DNA of 64,000 bases from Pseudoalteromonas arctica A 37-1-2 (GCF_000238395.3 NZ_CP011026.1:434001-498000); one strand, 5' to 3'; counted from the first letter of the stretch, positions 17,259 through 28,867 are shown. Notes: generated by a model from the letters alone, not told the origin. Numbers and translations: made by a program.

Positions 17259-18185
17259 ATGGCTTCAGCAACTTTTACTGTACAGCAAGATACAGCACTT
17301 ACAAATTCGCACATCACATTAAACGTAGCGCAAACAGCGTCATTACGTAGTCAATTAAAATCACAACGTGGCATATTAAATTCTAATAATATTAAGCAGT
17401 TATGCGCACAACTCAATGTGTCTGATGATGCATTATTACAAGGTTTAGTACCTTTGGCTTCTGAGTATGCTGTTGCGCCGATATCAGATTTTCATGTAGG
17501 CGCAATTGTTAAAGCACTTGATGAAAACGATGAGGTAAACTTTTACTTTGGTGCAAATGTAGAGTTTGATCATCAAGCATTGAGTTTAGTGGTTCATGCA
17601 GAGCAATCGGCTATAAATAACGCATGGTTAAACGGCGCTAAAAAAATAGTTAAAATAGCGATTAGCGATGCACCGTGTGGGTATTGTCGTCAGTTTATGA
17701 ACGAACTCGCTGATGCGAAAGAGTTTGATATTTTATTGCCAGAGCAACACTTTAAATTGGCAGAATTACTGCCGCACTCGTTTGGGCCGACTGATTTAGG
17801 TAACGCGTTTAGCTTGTTTAATCCAGAGCCTCACCAGCAAGTATTTGCAAATGATCAACTAGATGAAAAACTAGCAAGTACAGCATTAAACGCATACGTA
17901 CCCTATAGTAAAAACTTTAGTGCAGTAAAAATTAGTACATTTGAAAATGGTGATTTTTACGGAAGTTACGCAGAAAACGCAGCATACAGCCCAAGCTTGT
18001 CGCCACTACAAAGTGCACTTAGCCAATTATTTATCGCAGGGCTTAGCTTTAACGAAAGTACAGTAAAATCAATTACACTTTTAGAAACCGCAGGCCATGA
18101 AAACCAAGCGGGTGTAGCACGTGCTGTACTTGCAAGTTTTAAAAATCTACCGGCAATAGAAGTAATTAGCGCTCAGCTAAAATAA
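17259..18185 (+). CDS. cdd: Cytidine deaminase (two-domain, E. coli type)
   Basis: A 308-aa deaminase of the E. coli two-domain dimeric type (294 aa there). Zinc site: H113-A-E115 (VHAEQSAI) and C140/C143 (APCGYCRQF), each 11 positions later than in E. coli Cdd. The C-terminal half is the catalytically inactive repeat. It converts (deoxy)cytidine to (deoxy)uridine, whose uracil is released by the uridine phosphorylase encoded convergently next door. No good ribosome binding site is visible before the ATG. Confidence 0.95.
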   Translation: MASATFTVQQDTALTNSHITLNVAQTASLRSQLKSQRGILNSNNIKQLCAQLNVSDDALLQGLVPLASEYAVAPISDFHVGAIVKALDENDEVNFYFGANVEFDHQALSLVVHAEQSAINNAWLNGAKKIVKIAISDAPCGYCRQFMNELADAKEFDILLPEQHFKLAELLPHSFGPTDLGNAFSLFNPEPHQQVFANDQLDEKLASTALNAYVPYSKNFSAVKISTFENGDFYGSYAENAAYSPSLSPLQSALSQLFIAGLSFNESTVKSITLLETAGHENQAGVARAVLASFKNLPAIEVISAQLK

Positions 18186-18192
18186 CCTCTTA

Positions 18193-18232
18193 AAAATTAT
18201 AAAGCACAGCCAGAGCTGTGCTTTATAATTTT
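18193..18232. terminator. Bidirectional terminator between cdd and udp
   Basis: An 18-bp perfect stem (aaaattataaagcacagc and its complement) with loop caga; A and T runs at the two ends let it stop transcription from both sides. Confidence 0.92.
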
Positions 18233-18253
18233 ATCTATTGAGTTTACTTGGTA

Positions 18254-19009
18254 TTAATCAAGTAATACTTTAGCCGCTTCTAATACTACCGCTACAGATT
18301 TACGCTCAATTTCACCATGGTCAACATTTGGTATTTCTTGGCGAGTACGATTAACAAGTACGCCGGCAACACATGCTGCTTGTAAGCCAAGGGCTGCACA
18401 CATAGTAAATAATGTTGCTGATTCCATTTCGTAGTTCATCACGCCCAGTTTTTGCCACTCTTCGCAGCTACCTTGTAGTGATTTAGGAACGTAACCAGAA
18501 TGCGTATCGTAACGCTCTTGTCCTGGATAAAATGTATCGCTTGATGCAGTAATACCAATATGAAAATCGATATTTAAGTTTTTACATGCTTGTACCATAG
18601 CTTGTGTTGCATAAAAGTCAGACACAGCAGGGTAGCTAAGAGGAGCAAAATGCTGGCTTGCACCGTCTAAACGTACAGACGCTTGGCTAATTAAAATTTC
18701 GCCTTCGTTGATATGTGGCTGAATCGCACCTGTTGTACCAATACGTAAAAATTTACGCACGCCAAGTTGTGCTAATTCTTCTACTGCAATCGACGTAGAT
18801 GGACCACCAATACCCGTAGAACAAACAACCACCGAATGGCCGTTTAGTTGACCTAAGTAAACATGAAACTCACGAGTTTGAGCAAGGCAGGTTGGGTTGT
18901 CTAGGAATTGTGAAATGCGTGCAGCACGATCTGGATCGCCCGGTACAATCGCAAGTTTTGCACCTTTAAGATCGTCAATACATAGTCCTAAGTGAAATAC
19001 CTTTTCCAT
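18254..19009 (-). CDS. udp: Uridine phosphorylase
   Basis: A 251-aa protein matching E. coli Udp (253 aa): phosphate-binding [26 protein letters not shown] and the ribose/base site [11 protein letters not shown]. It cleaves uridine with phosphate to uracil and ribose 1-phosphate. Convergent with cdd; together they form a pyrimidine nucleoside salvage pair. Confidence 0.96.
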   Translation of the reverse strand: MEKVFHLGLCIDDLKGAKLAIVPGDPDRAARISQFLDNPTCLAQTREFHVYLGQLNGHSVVVCSTGIGGPSTSIAVEELAQLGVRKFLRIGTTGAIQPHINEGEILISQASVRLDGASQHFAPLSYPAVSDFYATQAMVQACKNLNIDFHIGITASSDTFYPGQERYDTHSGYVPKSLQGSCEEWQKLGVMNYEMESATLFTMCAALGLQAACVAGVLVNRTRQEIPNVDHGEIERKSVAVVLEAAKVLLD

Positions 19010-19463
19010 AGCTAAGCCTTTTTATAATAAATTGTGTCAATCTAGCATCATTGCTAGAAACGTTTATCAAGTACAGGACGATTGTCCGTTTTATTTTAAC
19101 TCCTCCAATTAAGTCTTAATAATTTTAAGGATTAATTTGATTTATTCATCAACTATGAATATTCAATCAAGTGCTTATATACGTAGGCTTGTTGTGCTGT
19201 TGACATGTTCAAGCAGACATAATAAGTATCAACCAAGCGCGTAACTACAATTAAATAGTTTATGGTAAATATTCATTAATATTAAATTAATTCAATGGCT
19301 TAAATTTGTATTAAGCACGTAAAAGATAACGTGTTTATTTATATTAGGCACAGACTTATTTAGCAAAGTGGAATTTATTTGAAGTTTAGGCACTTTTGGT
19401 GATTTTGCATAACTAATCAAAAGTAATTAGCTACGTACAGAATAAAAATCGAAGGAGTTTATT
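19010..19463. other. Gene-free region upstream of udp and the arginase-family gene
   Basis: 454 bp between divergent genes, very AT-rich. The only structures seen are short palindromes such as ctagcatcattgctag (19053-19068). No open frame has coding character; a 29-codon frame at 19155 lacks a ribosome binding site. It must hold the two promoters, which I cannot place with confidence. Confidence 0.5.
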
Positions 19464-20573
19464 ATGAGCACACAATTTGAAGCATTTAAAAACAAAGTTG
19501 AGCACTGTTTGTGCGCACCTGGTGATGGCGTATACACAGTAAATACTGCAAAGGAGCGCAAAGCCGCACTGCGTAATAAACTTTATGGACAAACTGAAAA
19601 CGTTGATAATTTGTGGCGCGAGTCTTTAAATGAATTACCAAATTCTCCACATAAAGCCGTTATGTTAGGTATTAGCTCAGACTGTGGCGGTGGTATTTTA
19701 CGCGGTGCAAACTGGGGGCCACTGTTTGTGCGCTCAGCTTTAATTGATCAGCAACCGCAGTGTCACTCGTTTGATTTAGGCGATGTACGTGTAATCCCAC
19801 ATTTACTTCATGATAAATACCTAAATGATGCAACCATTTCTAATTGCCAAAAAGCCCTATATGGCAATGAAGATAACGACTATTACGTAAGTCCGTTATC
19901 AATCACAGAGGATGTATGCGACAGCTTTTACGCAACATTTAAAGATAAAGGGATATTTGGTATTGGTGGCGATCACTCAATTAGTTACCCACTTACCAAA
20001 GCGTACTTAAAAGCAAAACGTGAGCAAGGTAAGCGTACCGCTATTATTCACTTTGACGCGCATACAGATTTACTTGTTGAGCGCCTAGGCATAGATTTAT
20101 GTTTTGGCTCGTGGTGTACACATATTTTAGAATTTTTACCAGCACCACATCATTTAATACAATTTGGTATACGCTCAAGTGGCAAGCCTAAAGCGCACTG
20201 GGAAAGTACCTTTGGCGTTAAGCAACATTGGGCACATGAAATCATTGAGCGCGGCGCAGCAGCAGTTGCTGCCGACGCTATTGCACAATTAAAAGCCGAT
20301 AACGTTGATGAAGTATACGTAAGCTTTGATATTGATGCGCTTGATGCAGAGTTTGCATCTGCCACAGGTACGCCAGAACATAATGGTTTAACACCACAGC
20401 ATGCGCTTGATATTTTATCAGCCATTGCGGATGAGTTTCCGATTACGGGTGCGGATATGATGGAAATAGCGCCATTTACCGACAGCTCTTTAGTGGGCCA
20501 ATCAAGCTCTGAAACGACACTTAGAGAAGGCGCTAAAATTTCAGCCTTTTTAATTAGTGCGATGAACAAGTAA
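19464..20573 (+). CDS. Arginase/agmatinase/formiminoglutamase-family hydrolase
   Basis: A 369-aa ureohydrolase-family enzyme. The di-manganese ligands are all present: H171 (GGDHS), D198, H200 and D202 (FDAHTDL), D289 and D291 (SFDIDALD). It should cleave a guanidino or formimino group, but the substrate (arginine, agmatine, guanidinobutyrate or formiminoglutamate) cannot be read from the motifs. It is longer than typical family members (300-320 aa) with about 60 extra N-terminal residues. No hut or arg genes are adjacent. A strong GAAGGAG precedes the ATG. Confidence 0.85.
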   Translation: MSTQFEAFKNKVEHCLCAPGDGVYTVNTAKERKAALRNKLYGQTENVDNLWRESLNELPNSPHKAVMLGISSDCGGGILRGANWGPLFVRSALIDQQPQCHSFDLGDVRVIPHLLHDKYLNDATISNCQKALYGNEDNDYYVSPLSITEDVCDSFYATFKDKGIFGIGGDHSISYPLTKAYLKAKREQGKRTAIIHFDAHTDLLVERLGIDLCFGSWCTHILEFLPAPHHLIQFGIRSSGKPKAHWESTFGVKQHWAHEIIERGAAAVAADAIAQLKADNVDEVYVSFDIDALDAEFASATGTPEHNGLTPQHALDILSAIADEFPITGADMMEIAPFTDSSLVGQSSSETTLREGAKISAFLISAMNK

Positions 20574-20649
20574 GCTGTATGAGCTATAAATACTAGCACT
20601 ATCAGCGTATAAGTGTGCATTACATGACTAAAAACTAGCAGTTCATAAA

Positions 20650-20694
20650 GCCTCAGCTATATTTATTAAATACTTATAATGAGTTAGTTGAGGC
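20650..20694 (+). promoter_or_regulatory. Hairpin that would hide the ribosome binding site of the solute-binding protein gene
   Basis: gcctcagcta (20650-20659) pairs fully with tagttgaggc (20685-20694), with one G-U wobble. The right arm contains the GAGG that serves the ATG at 20703. If formed in mRNA it would block initiation. Confidence 0.4.
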
Positions 20695-20702
20695 CTTGCT
20701 AA

Positions 20703-21392
20703 ATGAAATTATTGATCTTTTTATTGTTCATTAGCTGTATTAAAGTTGATGCAACTGAAATCACAATAGTAACGGAAGTATTTCCGGACTTTCAGTATCT
20801 CAATGGAGATAATAAACTCGTTGGGCGTTCCGTCGATAAAGTTCATAAAGCGCTAGAAGGCACTGGTATAAAATACACTATGTTGGCGCATAGTTGGGCC
20901 ATTTCCTACAATGCAGCGCTACGCGATAAAAATACCTGTATATTTTCAATTGTTCGATTACCTAATAGAGAAAGTAAGTTTAACTGGGTAGGTGAACTGG
21001 AAAGCTTTGATTCTGCTATTTATGGTCTAAAATCTAGAGGTATAAAGTTAAATACTCTCAATGATGCTAAAAAATATAAAATAGCAGTACTGCGTGATAA
21101 CTTTAGTCATCACTATTTGCTTGAGAGGGGCTTTAGTGAGAACAAGCATTTATTACTCATCGATAGCCTAGATAAAATAGATAAACTCATAAGCACTCGT
21201 CACCATATACTTGATTTTGTTATCCTCAACAAAAAGCAATTTAACTACCGAGTTAAAACAGAGCCTAGGCTTGAGCTACTCGAGCCATTACTAAATCTAA
21301 ATACAGCTCAATCTCCATTATTTTTTGCTTGTAATATAAATATGGATCCGGCCTTAGTTGTTCAATTAAAAGTCGCCTTTAAAGGCAATTAA
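20703..21392 (+). CDS. Solitary periplasmic solute-binding protein (SBP_bac_3-like)
   Basis: A 229-aa exported protein with a short signal peptide (about 1-18, ending VDA). The body follows the extracellular solute-binding family 3 pattern (ITIVTEVFPDFQYLNG, then GRSVDKVHKAL, later a KIAVLRDNFSHHYLLERGF hinge segment). There are no permease or ATPase genes nearby, so it may be a sensor ligand-binding protein rather than part of a transporter. Ligand unknown. Its ribosome binding site lies in a hairpin arm. Confidence 0.72.
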   Translation: MKLLIFLLFISCIKVDATEITIVTEVFPDFQYLNGDNKLVGRSVDKVHKALEGTGIKYTMLAHSWAISYNAALRDKNTCIFSIVRLPNRESKFNWVGELESFDSAIYGLKSRGIKLNTLNDAKKYKIAVLRDNFSHHYLLERGFSENKHLLLIDSLDKIDKLISTRHHILDFVILNKKQFNYRVKTEPRLELLEPLLNLNTAQSPLFFACNINMDPALVVQLKVAFKGN

Positions 21393-21540
21393 ACAGTTTA
21401 AAAAAACAGTTTAATCAATGTAACCTCATGAAATTAAATTACTTTAATATATTTTATAAATATAAATTGCCGCATTTTAAAAACCGATTATAATCCAGCT
21501 GCTTTTTGTTTAAAAAAGCACTAACTTTTTGGAGCATTAA

Positions 21541-22842
21541 ATGGGTGATTTAATCGGGATTAGCTTATTGATCTTGATCAGTGCGTTGTTTGCTATGTCA
21601 GAAATAGCAATTGCAGCGTCGCGTAAAATAAAACTGCGAGTAATGGCAGATGAAGGGAATATAAAGGCAGCAGCGGTACTAAAGCTACAAGAAAATCCAG
21701 GGGCTTTTTTTGCCATGATCCAAATAGCACTCAACGCGATTGCGATATTGGGTGGTATTGTGGGCGAGCAGGCCTTATCGCCTTATGTTGAAAGTGTGTT
21801 GGTATTGTTTTATCAAGGTGCGCATTTAGAAAAAATTAGCTTTTTATTCTCGTTTTTTACTATTACATCCTTGTTTATATTATTCGCCGATTTAATGCCA
21901 AAGCGTTTAGCGATGATCATGCCAGAAGCGGTCGCTGTTAGAGTGGTTACAATAATGCGCTGGGTTACCTTTGCATTAACCCCGCTGGTGATGTTTTTTA
22001 ATGGGGTAACTAACTTTGTGCTGCGCTTATTTAAAGTGCCCGCTGAGCGAGAAGACAATGTGACAACAGAGGACATTGTTGCCATGATGGAAGCAGGTGC
22101 TGCATACGGTAGTTTGCAAAAGCAAGAGTATGAACTCATTGGCAATGTGTTTGACCTAGAAGCGCGATTTTTATCAAGCGTAATGACGCCACGCGACCAA
22201 ATTGTATATTTTGATTTAAACGAATCTAGCCATGATATTGCGACTAAAATTATTGACCATCCTCATAACCACTTTTTAGTGGTGTCAGGAAATTTAGATA
22301 AGTTGCATGGCTCTGTTGAATCTAAAGATATTTTACGACAAGTACTAAAGGGCGAAGCTGCCAATATAAACGATGATCTCATTGATAAAGATGTTTTTTA
22401 CTTACCGGAAACATTAAGCCTATCAGAAGCTTTAAATGCGTTTAAAAGCGCAGCAAAACCATTTGCTGTTGTCGTAAACGAATATGCGCTTTCGGTGGGC
22501 ATTGTAACGGTAAAAGATTTAATGAAAGGGTTTATGGGTGATTTAATTACTCATCAAGGCGACGAATTAATCATAGAACGCGATAAAAATTCATGGCTTG
22601 TAGATGGCTTAACCCCAATTACCGATTTAGCAAAAGTACTTGATATAGAAGAATTTCCCGATCAGATGCACTATGAAACGGTCGCTGGCTTTTTAATTTA
22701 CAATATGAAGCGAATACCTAAACGCGCGGAGCATTTAACTTTTTCAGGCTTTAAGTTTGAAGTTGTTGATGTAGAAGGAATTAGGGTAGAGCAGTTGTTA
22801 GTCTCAAGGGTTATTAACCCGCAGAGTGCTAATATCCTTTAA
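21541..22842 (+). CDS. paeA: CNNM/HlyC-CorC family membrane protein, PaeA (YtfL)-like
   Basis: A 433-aa protein similar along its length to E. coli PaeA/YtfL (447 aa), reported to help export polyamines. The order is: DUF21 membrane domain with four TM segments (about 1-155, containing SEIAIAASRKIKLR and LNAIAILGGIVG), a CBS pair (about 205-325), and a CorC_HlyC domain (345-425). The opening residues MSEIAIAASRK and later ENPGAFFAMIQI are near-identical to YtfL. The start has a GGAG. The polyamine role is taken from the homologue. Confidence 0.88.
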   Translation: MGDLIGISLLILISALFAMSEIAIAASRKIKLRVMADEGNIKAAAVLKLQENPGAFFAMIQIALNAIAILGGIVGEQALSPYVESVLVLFYQGAHLEKISFLFSFFTITSLFILFADLMPKRLAMIMPEAVAVRVVTIMRWVTFALTPLVMFFNGVTNFVLRLFKVPAEREDNVTTEDIVAMMEAGAAYGSLQKQEYELIGNVFDLEARFLSSVMTPRDQIVYFDLNESSHDIATKIIDHPHNHFLVVSGNLDKLHGSVESKDILRQVLKGEAANINDDLIDKDVFYLPETLSLSEALNAFKSAAKPFAVVVNEYALSVGIVTVKDLMKGFMGDLITHQGDELIIERDKNSWLVDGLTPITDLAKVLDIEEFPDQMHYETVAGFLIYNMKRIPKRAEHLTFSGFKFEVVDVEGIRVEQLLVSRVINPQSANIL

Positions 22843-22874
22843 AATAAGGTGTGCGCTTTAGTTTTTATATAAAT

Positions 22875-22902
22875 AGCCAAGCTGTATTTGCTTGGCTTTT
22901 TT
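22875..22902 (+). terminator. Terminator of the paeA-like gene
   Basis: Stem agccaagc/gcttggct with a 7-nt loop followed by a run of T. Confidence 0.9.
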
Positions 22903-23091
22903 GTGTCTGTTAAAAAATTCGTTTCTAAAATGGGATATTATTTCAATATGTTAAGTTGTTTTATTTTCATACAGTCTTGATTCTATTTTCATCTAATTAA
23001 CATTAAATCCAACCTAAGACGTATATTGTACTGAGGAGTGTAAGTTTGTGTAAATTTCTTCTAATTAAGATTCATTATCAGCGCGTTTTAA

Positions 23092-23115
23092 TTTAGAATG
23101 ATCGTTCACTCTAAA
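23092..23115. promoter_or_regulatory. Candidate TetR-family operator before the RND operon
   Basis: A 24-bp palindrome, tttagaatgatc/gttcactctaaa, with 10 of 12 positions paired. It ends 16 bp before the ATG of the adaptor gene. Length and symmetry fit the operator of a TetR/AcrR-type dimer, and such a regulator is encoded at the 3' end of the operon. Confidence 0.6.
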
Positions 23116-23131
23116 CTAAAAGGTATTTAAC

Positions 23132-24301
23132 ATGCAGCGTTCCCGCATCGCTTTATTTGTATTGTCAGCCCTCGTCGGTTCTGTTGCTTTAACTGGTTGC
23201 GATCAGGCTGCTGAGCAGTCACAAGCTTCAGCTCCTAAAGCTGTACCAGTGGGTGTACTTACATTAAAAAGCCAAGCGCTTACTCTCAAAAAAGAACTTC
23301 CTGGTCGTATCAGTGCATTTCAAATTGCTGAAATTCGCCCACAAGTAAGTGGTATTGTGCAATCTCGTTTATTTGTTGAAGGTAAAGAGGTTAAACAAGG
23401 CCAGGCTCTGTATCAAATAGACCCTGCGACATTTGAAGCAGACTTAGCAGCAAGTGAAGCAAGTGTTGCTCGTGCTCAGGCGAGTATTTCAAGTAGTAAA
23501 GCTAAAGCATCTCGTTTTAGCGAGCTTTTAAAAATAAAAGCGGTAAGTCAGCAAGACTTTGATGAAGCAGATGCTGCATACAAGCAAGCAAAAGCAGAAT
23601 TATTAACGGCTAAAGCGCAGTTAAAATCGGCGCAAATTAACCTTGATTACAGCCATGTGTCGTCACCAATTAGTGGTCAAATTAGTAAATCAAGCGTAAC
23701 TGTAGGTGCACTAGTTAGTGCTAACCAAAGTACTGCACTTGCTACAGTGACTCAGTTAGATCCAATTTATATCGATTTAACACAATCAAGTAATGAGCTT
23801 ACCAAACTTAAAAAAGCAATATCATCAGGTGCTCTAAGTGTTGATTCGACTAGCCAAACTGACGTTGAACTTATTATGGAAGATGGCTCTGTTTATCCTC
23901 ATAAAGGCACATTGCAGTTTTCTGAAGTGACAGTTGATCCAAGTACTGGCTCAGTAATACTACGTGCTAAATTTTCAAACCCAGAAAAATTATTACTGCC
24001 AGGCATGTATGCTCGAGCTTCTATTGTGGAAGGTGTTAAGGCGGGTGCTATTTTAGCTCCGCAACGTGGTGTTAGCCGTAATTCAAAAGGCGAACCAACA
24101 GCAATGGTTGTCAGCAAAGACAACACGGTAGAAAGCCGCGTATTAAAAGTAGATAGAACGATTGGTTCTGATTGGCTTGTTACTGATGGCTTAATGGATG
24201 GCGATAAGTTAATAGTTGAAGGTTTACAAAAAATCCGCCCTGGTGCACCAGTGAATCCATCTGAAATTCAATCGTCTACTAAAGCCGATCAAGCGCAATA
24301 A
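23132..24301 (+). CDS. RND efflux periplasmic adaptor lipoprotein (AcrA/MexA family)
   Basis: A 389-aa membrane fusion protein, first gene of the tripartite efflux operon. The signal peptide ends in lipobox LTGC with lipidated C23. Then come a barrel-sandwich half (IRPQVSGIVQSRLFVEGKEVKQGQ region near 65-85), an alpha-helical coiled-coil hairpin (about 100-170), the second lipoyl half (SPISGQISKSSVTVGALV) and a beta-barrel. It links the inner-membrane pump to the outer-membrane channel. The pump gene follows 12 bp later. Confidence 0.94.
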   Translation: MQRSRIALFVLSALVGSVALTGCDQAAEQSQASAPKAVPVGVLTLKSQALTLKKELPGRISAFQIAEIRPQVSGIVQSRLFVEGKEVKQGQALYQIDPATFEADLAASEASVARAQASISSSKAKASRFSELLKIKAVSQQDFDEADAAYKQAKAELLTAKAQLKSAQINLDYSHVSSPISGQISKSSVTVGALVSANQSTALATVTQLDPIYIDLTQSSNELTKLKKAISSGALSVDSTSQTDVELIMEDGSVYPHKGTLQFSEVTVDPSTGSVILRAKFSNPEKLLLPGMYARASIVEGVKAGAILAPQRGVSRNSKGEPTAMVVSKDNTVESRVLKVDRTIGSDWLVTDGLMDGDKLIVEGLQKIRPGAPVNPSEIQSSTKADQAQ

Positions 24302-24313
24302 CGGAGAGTTTTA

Positions 24314-27300
24314 ATGTCACGATTTTTTATCGATAGACCGATATTTGCTTGGGTACTCGCTATTGTAGTGATGCTTGCAGGTATTTTGGCGATTAGGAGT
24401 TTACCTATTTCGCAGTATCCTTCAATTGCACCACCTGCAGTGAGTATTACTGCAACGTACCCTGGTGCATCTGCACGCACACTTGAAGATACGGTAACGC
24501 AAGTTATTGAGCAAAAAATGAAAGGACTTGATGGCCTGCTTTATATGTCATCTACGTCTGAGTCGAGTGGTTCTGCTACGCTTACACTTTCGTTTAGCGC
24601 CGAAACAGACCCTGATATTGCACAAGTTCAAGTGCAAAATAAACTAGCGACAGCGACTCCACTATTACCAGAAGCCGTACAAAGGCAAGGTGTTGTAGTT
24701 GCAAAGTCAGCGCGTAACTTTTTAATGGTTTATGCTTTTGTGTCTAAAGATGGCAGTATGACCAATATTGATATTGGCGATTATGTTTCATCAAACGTGC
24801 AAGATATTGTCTCGCGTGTTGAAGGCGTAGGTGAAGTGCAGCTGTTTGGTTCTCAGTACGCGATGCGTATTTGGTTAGACCCTTCAAAGTTACAAAATTA
24901 TAAGCTGACACCTGCTGATATTAGTGCATCAATTAGTGCGCAAAATGCACAAGTATCTGCTGGTCAACTTGGCGGTATGCCTGCCGTTGATGGTCAGCAA
25001 CTTAATGCAACAGTAACGGCTCAAAGTCGATTACAAACGCCAGAGCAATTTGAACAAATATTGGTTAAAACCAATCCAGATGGCTCTTTTGTACGTCTAG
25101 AGGACGTTGCTAGAGTAGAGCTTGGCGGTGAAAGCTACCGCGTTGTTGCTCGTTACGATGGGCAACCTGCATCAGGATTAGGTATTAAATTAGCCAGTGG
25201 TGCTAACGCACTTGATACTGCCGCTGGAGTTAAAAAAGCAATTGAAGAGCTAAAACCGTTTTTCCCTGAAGGGTTAGATGCTGTTATACCTTACGACACA
25301 ACGCCGTTTGTATCGTTATCTATTGAAAAAGTTATTCACACCTTAATTGAAGCTGTTGTACTTGTTTTTGTAGTTATGTATTTGTTCCTACAAAACTTTA
25401 GGGCAACACTTATACCAACAATAGCAGTGCCAGTGGTTTTACTAGGTACGTTTGGTATTTTGTACACCTTTGGTTATTCAATAAATACGCTAACGATGTT
25501 TGCGATGGTACTTGCCATAGGGTTATTGGTAGATGACGCAATCGTTGTTGTAGAAAACGTTGAGCGCTTAATGACCGAGGAAAAACTCTCGGCACTTGAA
25601 GCTACGCGTAAATCGATGGATGAAATTAAAGGCGCGCTGGTAGGTATTGCCATGGTGCTTTCTGCGGTATTTATCCCAATGGCATTCTTTAGTGGCTCTA
25701 CCGGTATTATTTATCGTCAGTTTTCTATAACACTGGTATCGGCGATGGGGTTATCTGTTTTAGTTGCTCTTATTTTAACGCCTGCATTGTGTGCAACGCT
25801 TTTAAAACCAAGCCATGTACATAACAATGAGACGTTATTTGGCCGATTTTTTACAGGCTTTAACCGTGGTTTTGATAAAACAAATTCAGGTGCACAAAGC
25901 TTTGTAGGCCGTATGCTTACACACTCTAAACGCTACTTACTTATTTATGGCGTGATTGTGGGCGGTATGGTTTATGTATTCTCAAGCTTGCCAACGGCAT
26001 TTTTACCTGACGAAGACCAAGGTATTTTGTTTAACCAAGTTTCATTACCGGCAGGCTCTACAACACAACAAACGCTTGAGGTTGTTAAAAAGGTAGAAAA
26101 TCACTTTTTAAACGATCAATCTGAAGCTGTGAATGGTATTTTTACCGTTACTGGTTTTAGTTTTGCAGGCTCTGGCCAAAACTCAGCAATTGCCTTTGTT
26201 AACCTTAAACATTGGGATGAGCGTCAGCGTGACGAGTTATCTGTTCAAGGTGTTGCAGGTAAAGCGATGGGCTACTTTTCAACGATAAAAGAAGCGTTTG
26301 TGTTTGCATTCCCGCCACCTGCAATTGTTGAACTGGGTACTGCTAATGGCTTCAATATTTTCTTACAAGACCGTGTAGGCCTTGGCCATGACGCACTTTT
26401 GGCGGCACGAAATCAGTTATTAGGTTTAGCAAGCCAAAGTCCAATTTTAGCGGGCGTACGTCCAAATGGACAAGAAGATATGCCAGAGCTGCAACTTGAT
26501 ACAGACCTTGCAAAAGCCGAAGCGCTTGGCGTGTCGCAAAACGATATTAACAGTACACTTTCGACAGCATGGGGTAGTAGTTATGTGAATGACTTTATTG
26601 ACCGTGGTCGAGTTAAAAAAGTGTATATGCAAGGTGATGCACAATCGCGCATGGTGCCTGAGGACCTAAATAAGTGGTATGTGCGCAATGATAATGGCGA
26701 TATGGTGCCGTTTTCAGCGTTCGCTAGTGCTTACTGGACGTATGGTTCGCCACGTTTAGAGCGTTACAATGGTTTTTCAGCAATGGAAATTCAAGGTAGT
26801 GCAGCGCCGGGTTATAGTACAGGCCAAGCAATGGATGAAATGGAGCGTTTAGTTAAACAGCTGCCTAATGGTATTTCGTCTGAGTGGACCGGTATTTCAT
26901 TCCAAGAGCGCTCAAGTAGTGGTCAAGCACCTTTACTATATGGCTTATCGCTGTTGTTTGTATTTTTATGTTTAGCTGCACTTTATGAAAGTTGGTCGGT
27001 ACCGTTTGCGGTAATGATGATTGTGCCACTGGGTATATTTGGTGCAATTATGGCAGCGCTAGGCGGTGGCTTATCTAACGATATTTACTTGCAGGTAGGC
27101 TTGTTGACCACCATTGGTTTGGCATCTAAAAATGCGATACTGATTGTAGAGTTTGCGATTCATAAAATGGATGATGGGCTTGGCTTAGTTGATGCGGCTA
27201 TTGCAGCTGTACGCTTACGTTTACGTCCAATACTTATGACTTCGATGGCCTTTATTTGTGGTGTTTTACCACTTGCAATAGCCTCAAGTGCGGGTTCTGG

Positions 27301-27448
27301 TGCGCAAAATGCGTTAGGTATTTCGATTATTGGCGGCACACTCGCATCATCAATATTAGTTGTTGTATTTGTACCGTTGTTCTTTGTGTTAGTTCGCCGT
27401 GTATTCCCTGGTAAAACTAACGAGACAACAAAGGAGAGCGCAGAATGA
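24314..27448 (+). CDS. RND efflux pump inner-membrane permease (AcrB/MexB, HAE1 family)
   Basis: A 1044-aa twelve-TM proton-driven drug exporter, aligned almost residue for residue with E. coli AcrB (1049 aa). Proton-relay D407 and D408 lie in GLLVDDAI at the same numbering, and the TM10 Lys is in [11 protein letters not shown]. The N-terminus [17 protein letters not shown] is the family signature. Its substrates are likely hydrophobic toxic compounds, including bile-like or antibiotic molecules. It overlaps the outer-membrane gene by 4 bp. Confidence 0.96.
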   Translation: MSRFFIDRPIFAWVLAIVVMLAGILAIRSLPISQYPSIAPPAVSITATYPGASARTLEDTVTQVIEQKMKGLDGLLYMSSTSESSGSATLTLSFSAETDPDIAQVQVQNKLATATPLLPEAVQRQGVVVAKSARNFLMVYAFVSKDGSMTNIDIGDYVSSNVQDIVSRVEGVGEVQLFGSQYAMRIWLDPSKLQNYKLTPADISASISAQNAQVSAGQLGGMPAVDGQQLNATVTAQSRLQTPEQFEQILVKTNPDGSFVRLEDVARVELGGESYRVVARYDGQPASGLGIKLASGANALDTAAGVKKAIEELKPFFPEGLDAVIPYDTTPFVSLSIEKVIHTLIEAVVLVFVVMYLFLQNFRATLIPTIAVPVVLLGTFGILYTFGYSINTLTMFAMVLAIGLLVDDAIVVVENVERLMTEEKLSALEATRKSMDEIKGALVGIAMVLSAVFIPMAFFSGSTGIIYRQFSITLVSAMGLSVLVALILTPALCATLLKPSHVHNNETLFGRFFTGFNRGFDKTNSGAQSFVGRMLTHSKRYLLIYGVIVGGMVYVFSSLPTAFLPDEDQGILFNQVSLPAGSTTQQTLEVVKKVENHFLNDQSEAVNGIFTVTGFSFAGSGQNSAIAFVNLKHWDERQRDELSVQGVAGKAMGYFSTIKEAFVFAFPPPAIVELGTANGFNIFLQDRVGLGHDALLAARNQLLGLASQSPILAGVRPNGQEDMPELQLDTDLAKAEALGVSQNDINSTLSTAWGSSYVNDFIDRGRVKKVYMQGDAQSRMVPEDLNKWYVRNDNGDMVPFSAFASAYWTYGSPRLERYNGFSAMEIQGSAAPGYSTGQAMDEMERLVKQLPNGISSEWTGISFQERSSSGQAPLLYGLSLLFVFLCLAALYESWSVPFAVMMIVPLGIFGAIMAALGGGLSNDIYLQVGLLTTIGLASKNAILIVEFAIHKMDDGLGLVDAAIAAVRLRLRPILMTSMAFICGVLPLAIASSAGSGAQNALGISIIGGTLASSILVVVFVPLFFVLVRRVFPGKTNETTKESAE

Positions 27449-28863
27449 GCATTAAAACATTCAGCCTAAGTGCAATTGCTTTATTGGTGCTAAGTGGTTG
27501 TCAATTAGCGCCAGAGCAAAAAGACCTTGCTCTACCAGTATCTGATGCTTATGCATCAGGTACTGAGCAAAGCGCTGCGCAGCAATTAAATTGGCAGCAG
27601 TTTTTTAATGATGAAAAACTACAAACCTTAATTACGCAAAGCCTTGAGCATAATAAAGACATGCAAATTGCAGTGCTTAATGTGCAGCGTGTTCGTGGTT
27701 TGTATCAAATCGAAGATTCTGCTTTGTATCCGTCGCTTGATTTAAATGCTTCTGGTACGCGCCAGCGTTTACCGGCTGATTTGTCGGGTACTGGCGATGC
27801 AGCTATTAGCTCGCAATACAGTGCAACAGTGGGCATTACGTCTTACGAGTTAGATATTTGGGGCAAAGTACGCAATCAATCAGCGCAAGCACTCCAAAAT
27901 TTATACTCTACAGAGCTTAGCCAATACAGTACGCAGGTGTCTTTAATTTCAGAGTTGGCAAATGCGTGGCTTAGTTACGCGACGGACTTACAACTGCTAG
28001 AGCTTGCAAAAGAAACGCTCACCTCTCAGCAAGAATCATTATCGCTTACGCAAAAAAGCTTTGATTTAGGTGCGACGTCTTCAATTACCCTTGAGCAGCT
28101 TAGAAGTACAGTTGCTACAGCAAAAGTAGACATAGCAACGTACAAACGTTTGTTAAAGCGTGATAAAAGTGCCCTAGATTTATTAGTGGGTAAATCTGTT
28201 TCAGCTGATTTACTGCCTAGTAAAGACCTGACTAACTTGATCAGCATGCCAGAAGTGCCGATTGGTTTACCGTCTGACCTGTTATCGCAACGCCCTGATA
28301 TTAAAGCCGCTGAGCATTTAATGCTTGCTGCAAATGCCAATATTGGTATTGCACGTGCGGCGTTTTATCCAAGTATTAGCTTAACAGCCAATGCCGGGTC
28401 TGCTTCAAGTGATTTAAGTGGCTTGTTTGATTCAGGCTCGGGTACATGGAGTTTTGTGCCATCAATTAGCTTACCTATTTTTAATATGGGACGTAACCAA
28501 GCAAATCTTGATGTAGCAAAAGCTGATCAAGAAATTGCAGTGGCTACTTATCAGCAAAAAATTCAAAATGCGTTTCGCGAAGTTGCCGATGCACTTGCTG
28601 ATAGAGAAGGTTACCAAGAGCAATTAAGTGCCCTTGATATGCTTATAAATAGCCGACAAATCACGTTTGATTTATCAAAAATGCGTTACGAAAAAGGCGC
28701 AGATAGCTACTTGCAAGTACTTGATGCTCAGCGTACATGGTACGGCGCGCAGCAACAGTTAATTTCGGGTCAGCAAGCGTATCTTGCAAGCCAAATTAAC
28801 TTGTACAAAGCGCTTGGTGGCGGATGGAACGTAACCAGTGAAACAGCTCAGGTAGAGAAATAA
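27445..28863 (+). CDS. RND efflux outer-membrane channel lipoprotein (OprM/NodT family)
   Basis: A 472-aa outer-membrane factor with lipobox VLSGC (C19). Two repeats of the OEP domain are evident, each with long helices and the LYELDIWGK and [12 protein letters not shown] beta-hairpin signatures. The ATG overlaps the pump stop (ATGA), so translation is coupled. It forms the trimeric exit duct of the pump. Confidence 0.94.
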   Translation: MSIKTFSLSAIALLVLSGCQLAPEQKDLALPVSDAYASGTEQSAAQQLNWQQFFNDEKLQTLITQSLEHNKDMQIAVLNVQRVRGLYQIEDSALYPSLDLNASGTRQRLPADLSGTGDAAISSQYSATVGITSYELDIWGKVRNQSAQALQNLYSTELSQYSTQVSLISELANAWLSYATDLQLLELAKETLTSQQESLSLTQKSFDLGATSSITLEQLRSTVATAKVDIATYKRLLKRDKSALDLLVGKSVSADLLPSKDLTNLISMPEVPIGLPSDLLSQRPDIKAAEHLMLAANANIGIARAAFYPSISLTANAGSASSDLSGLFDSGSGTWSFVPSISLPIFNMGRNQANLDVAKADQEIAVATYQQKIQNAFREVADALADREGYQEQLSALDMLINSRQITFDLSKMRYEKGADSYLQVLDAQRTWYGAQQQLISGQQAYLASQINLYKALGGGWNVTSETAQVEK

Positions 28864-28867
28864 TATT

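Noticed and set aside
19155-19244. 29-codon frame in the gene-free region before the arginase-family gene
   Set aside because: No ribosome binding site and no family resemblance.
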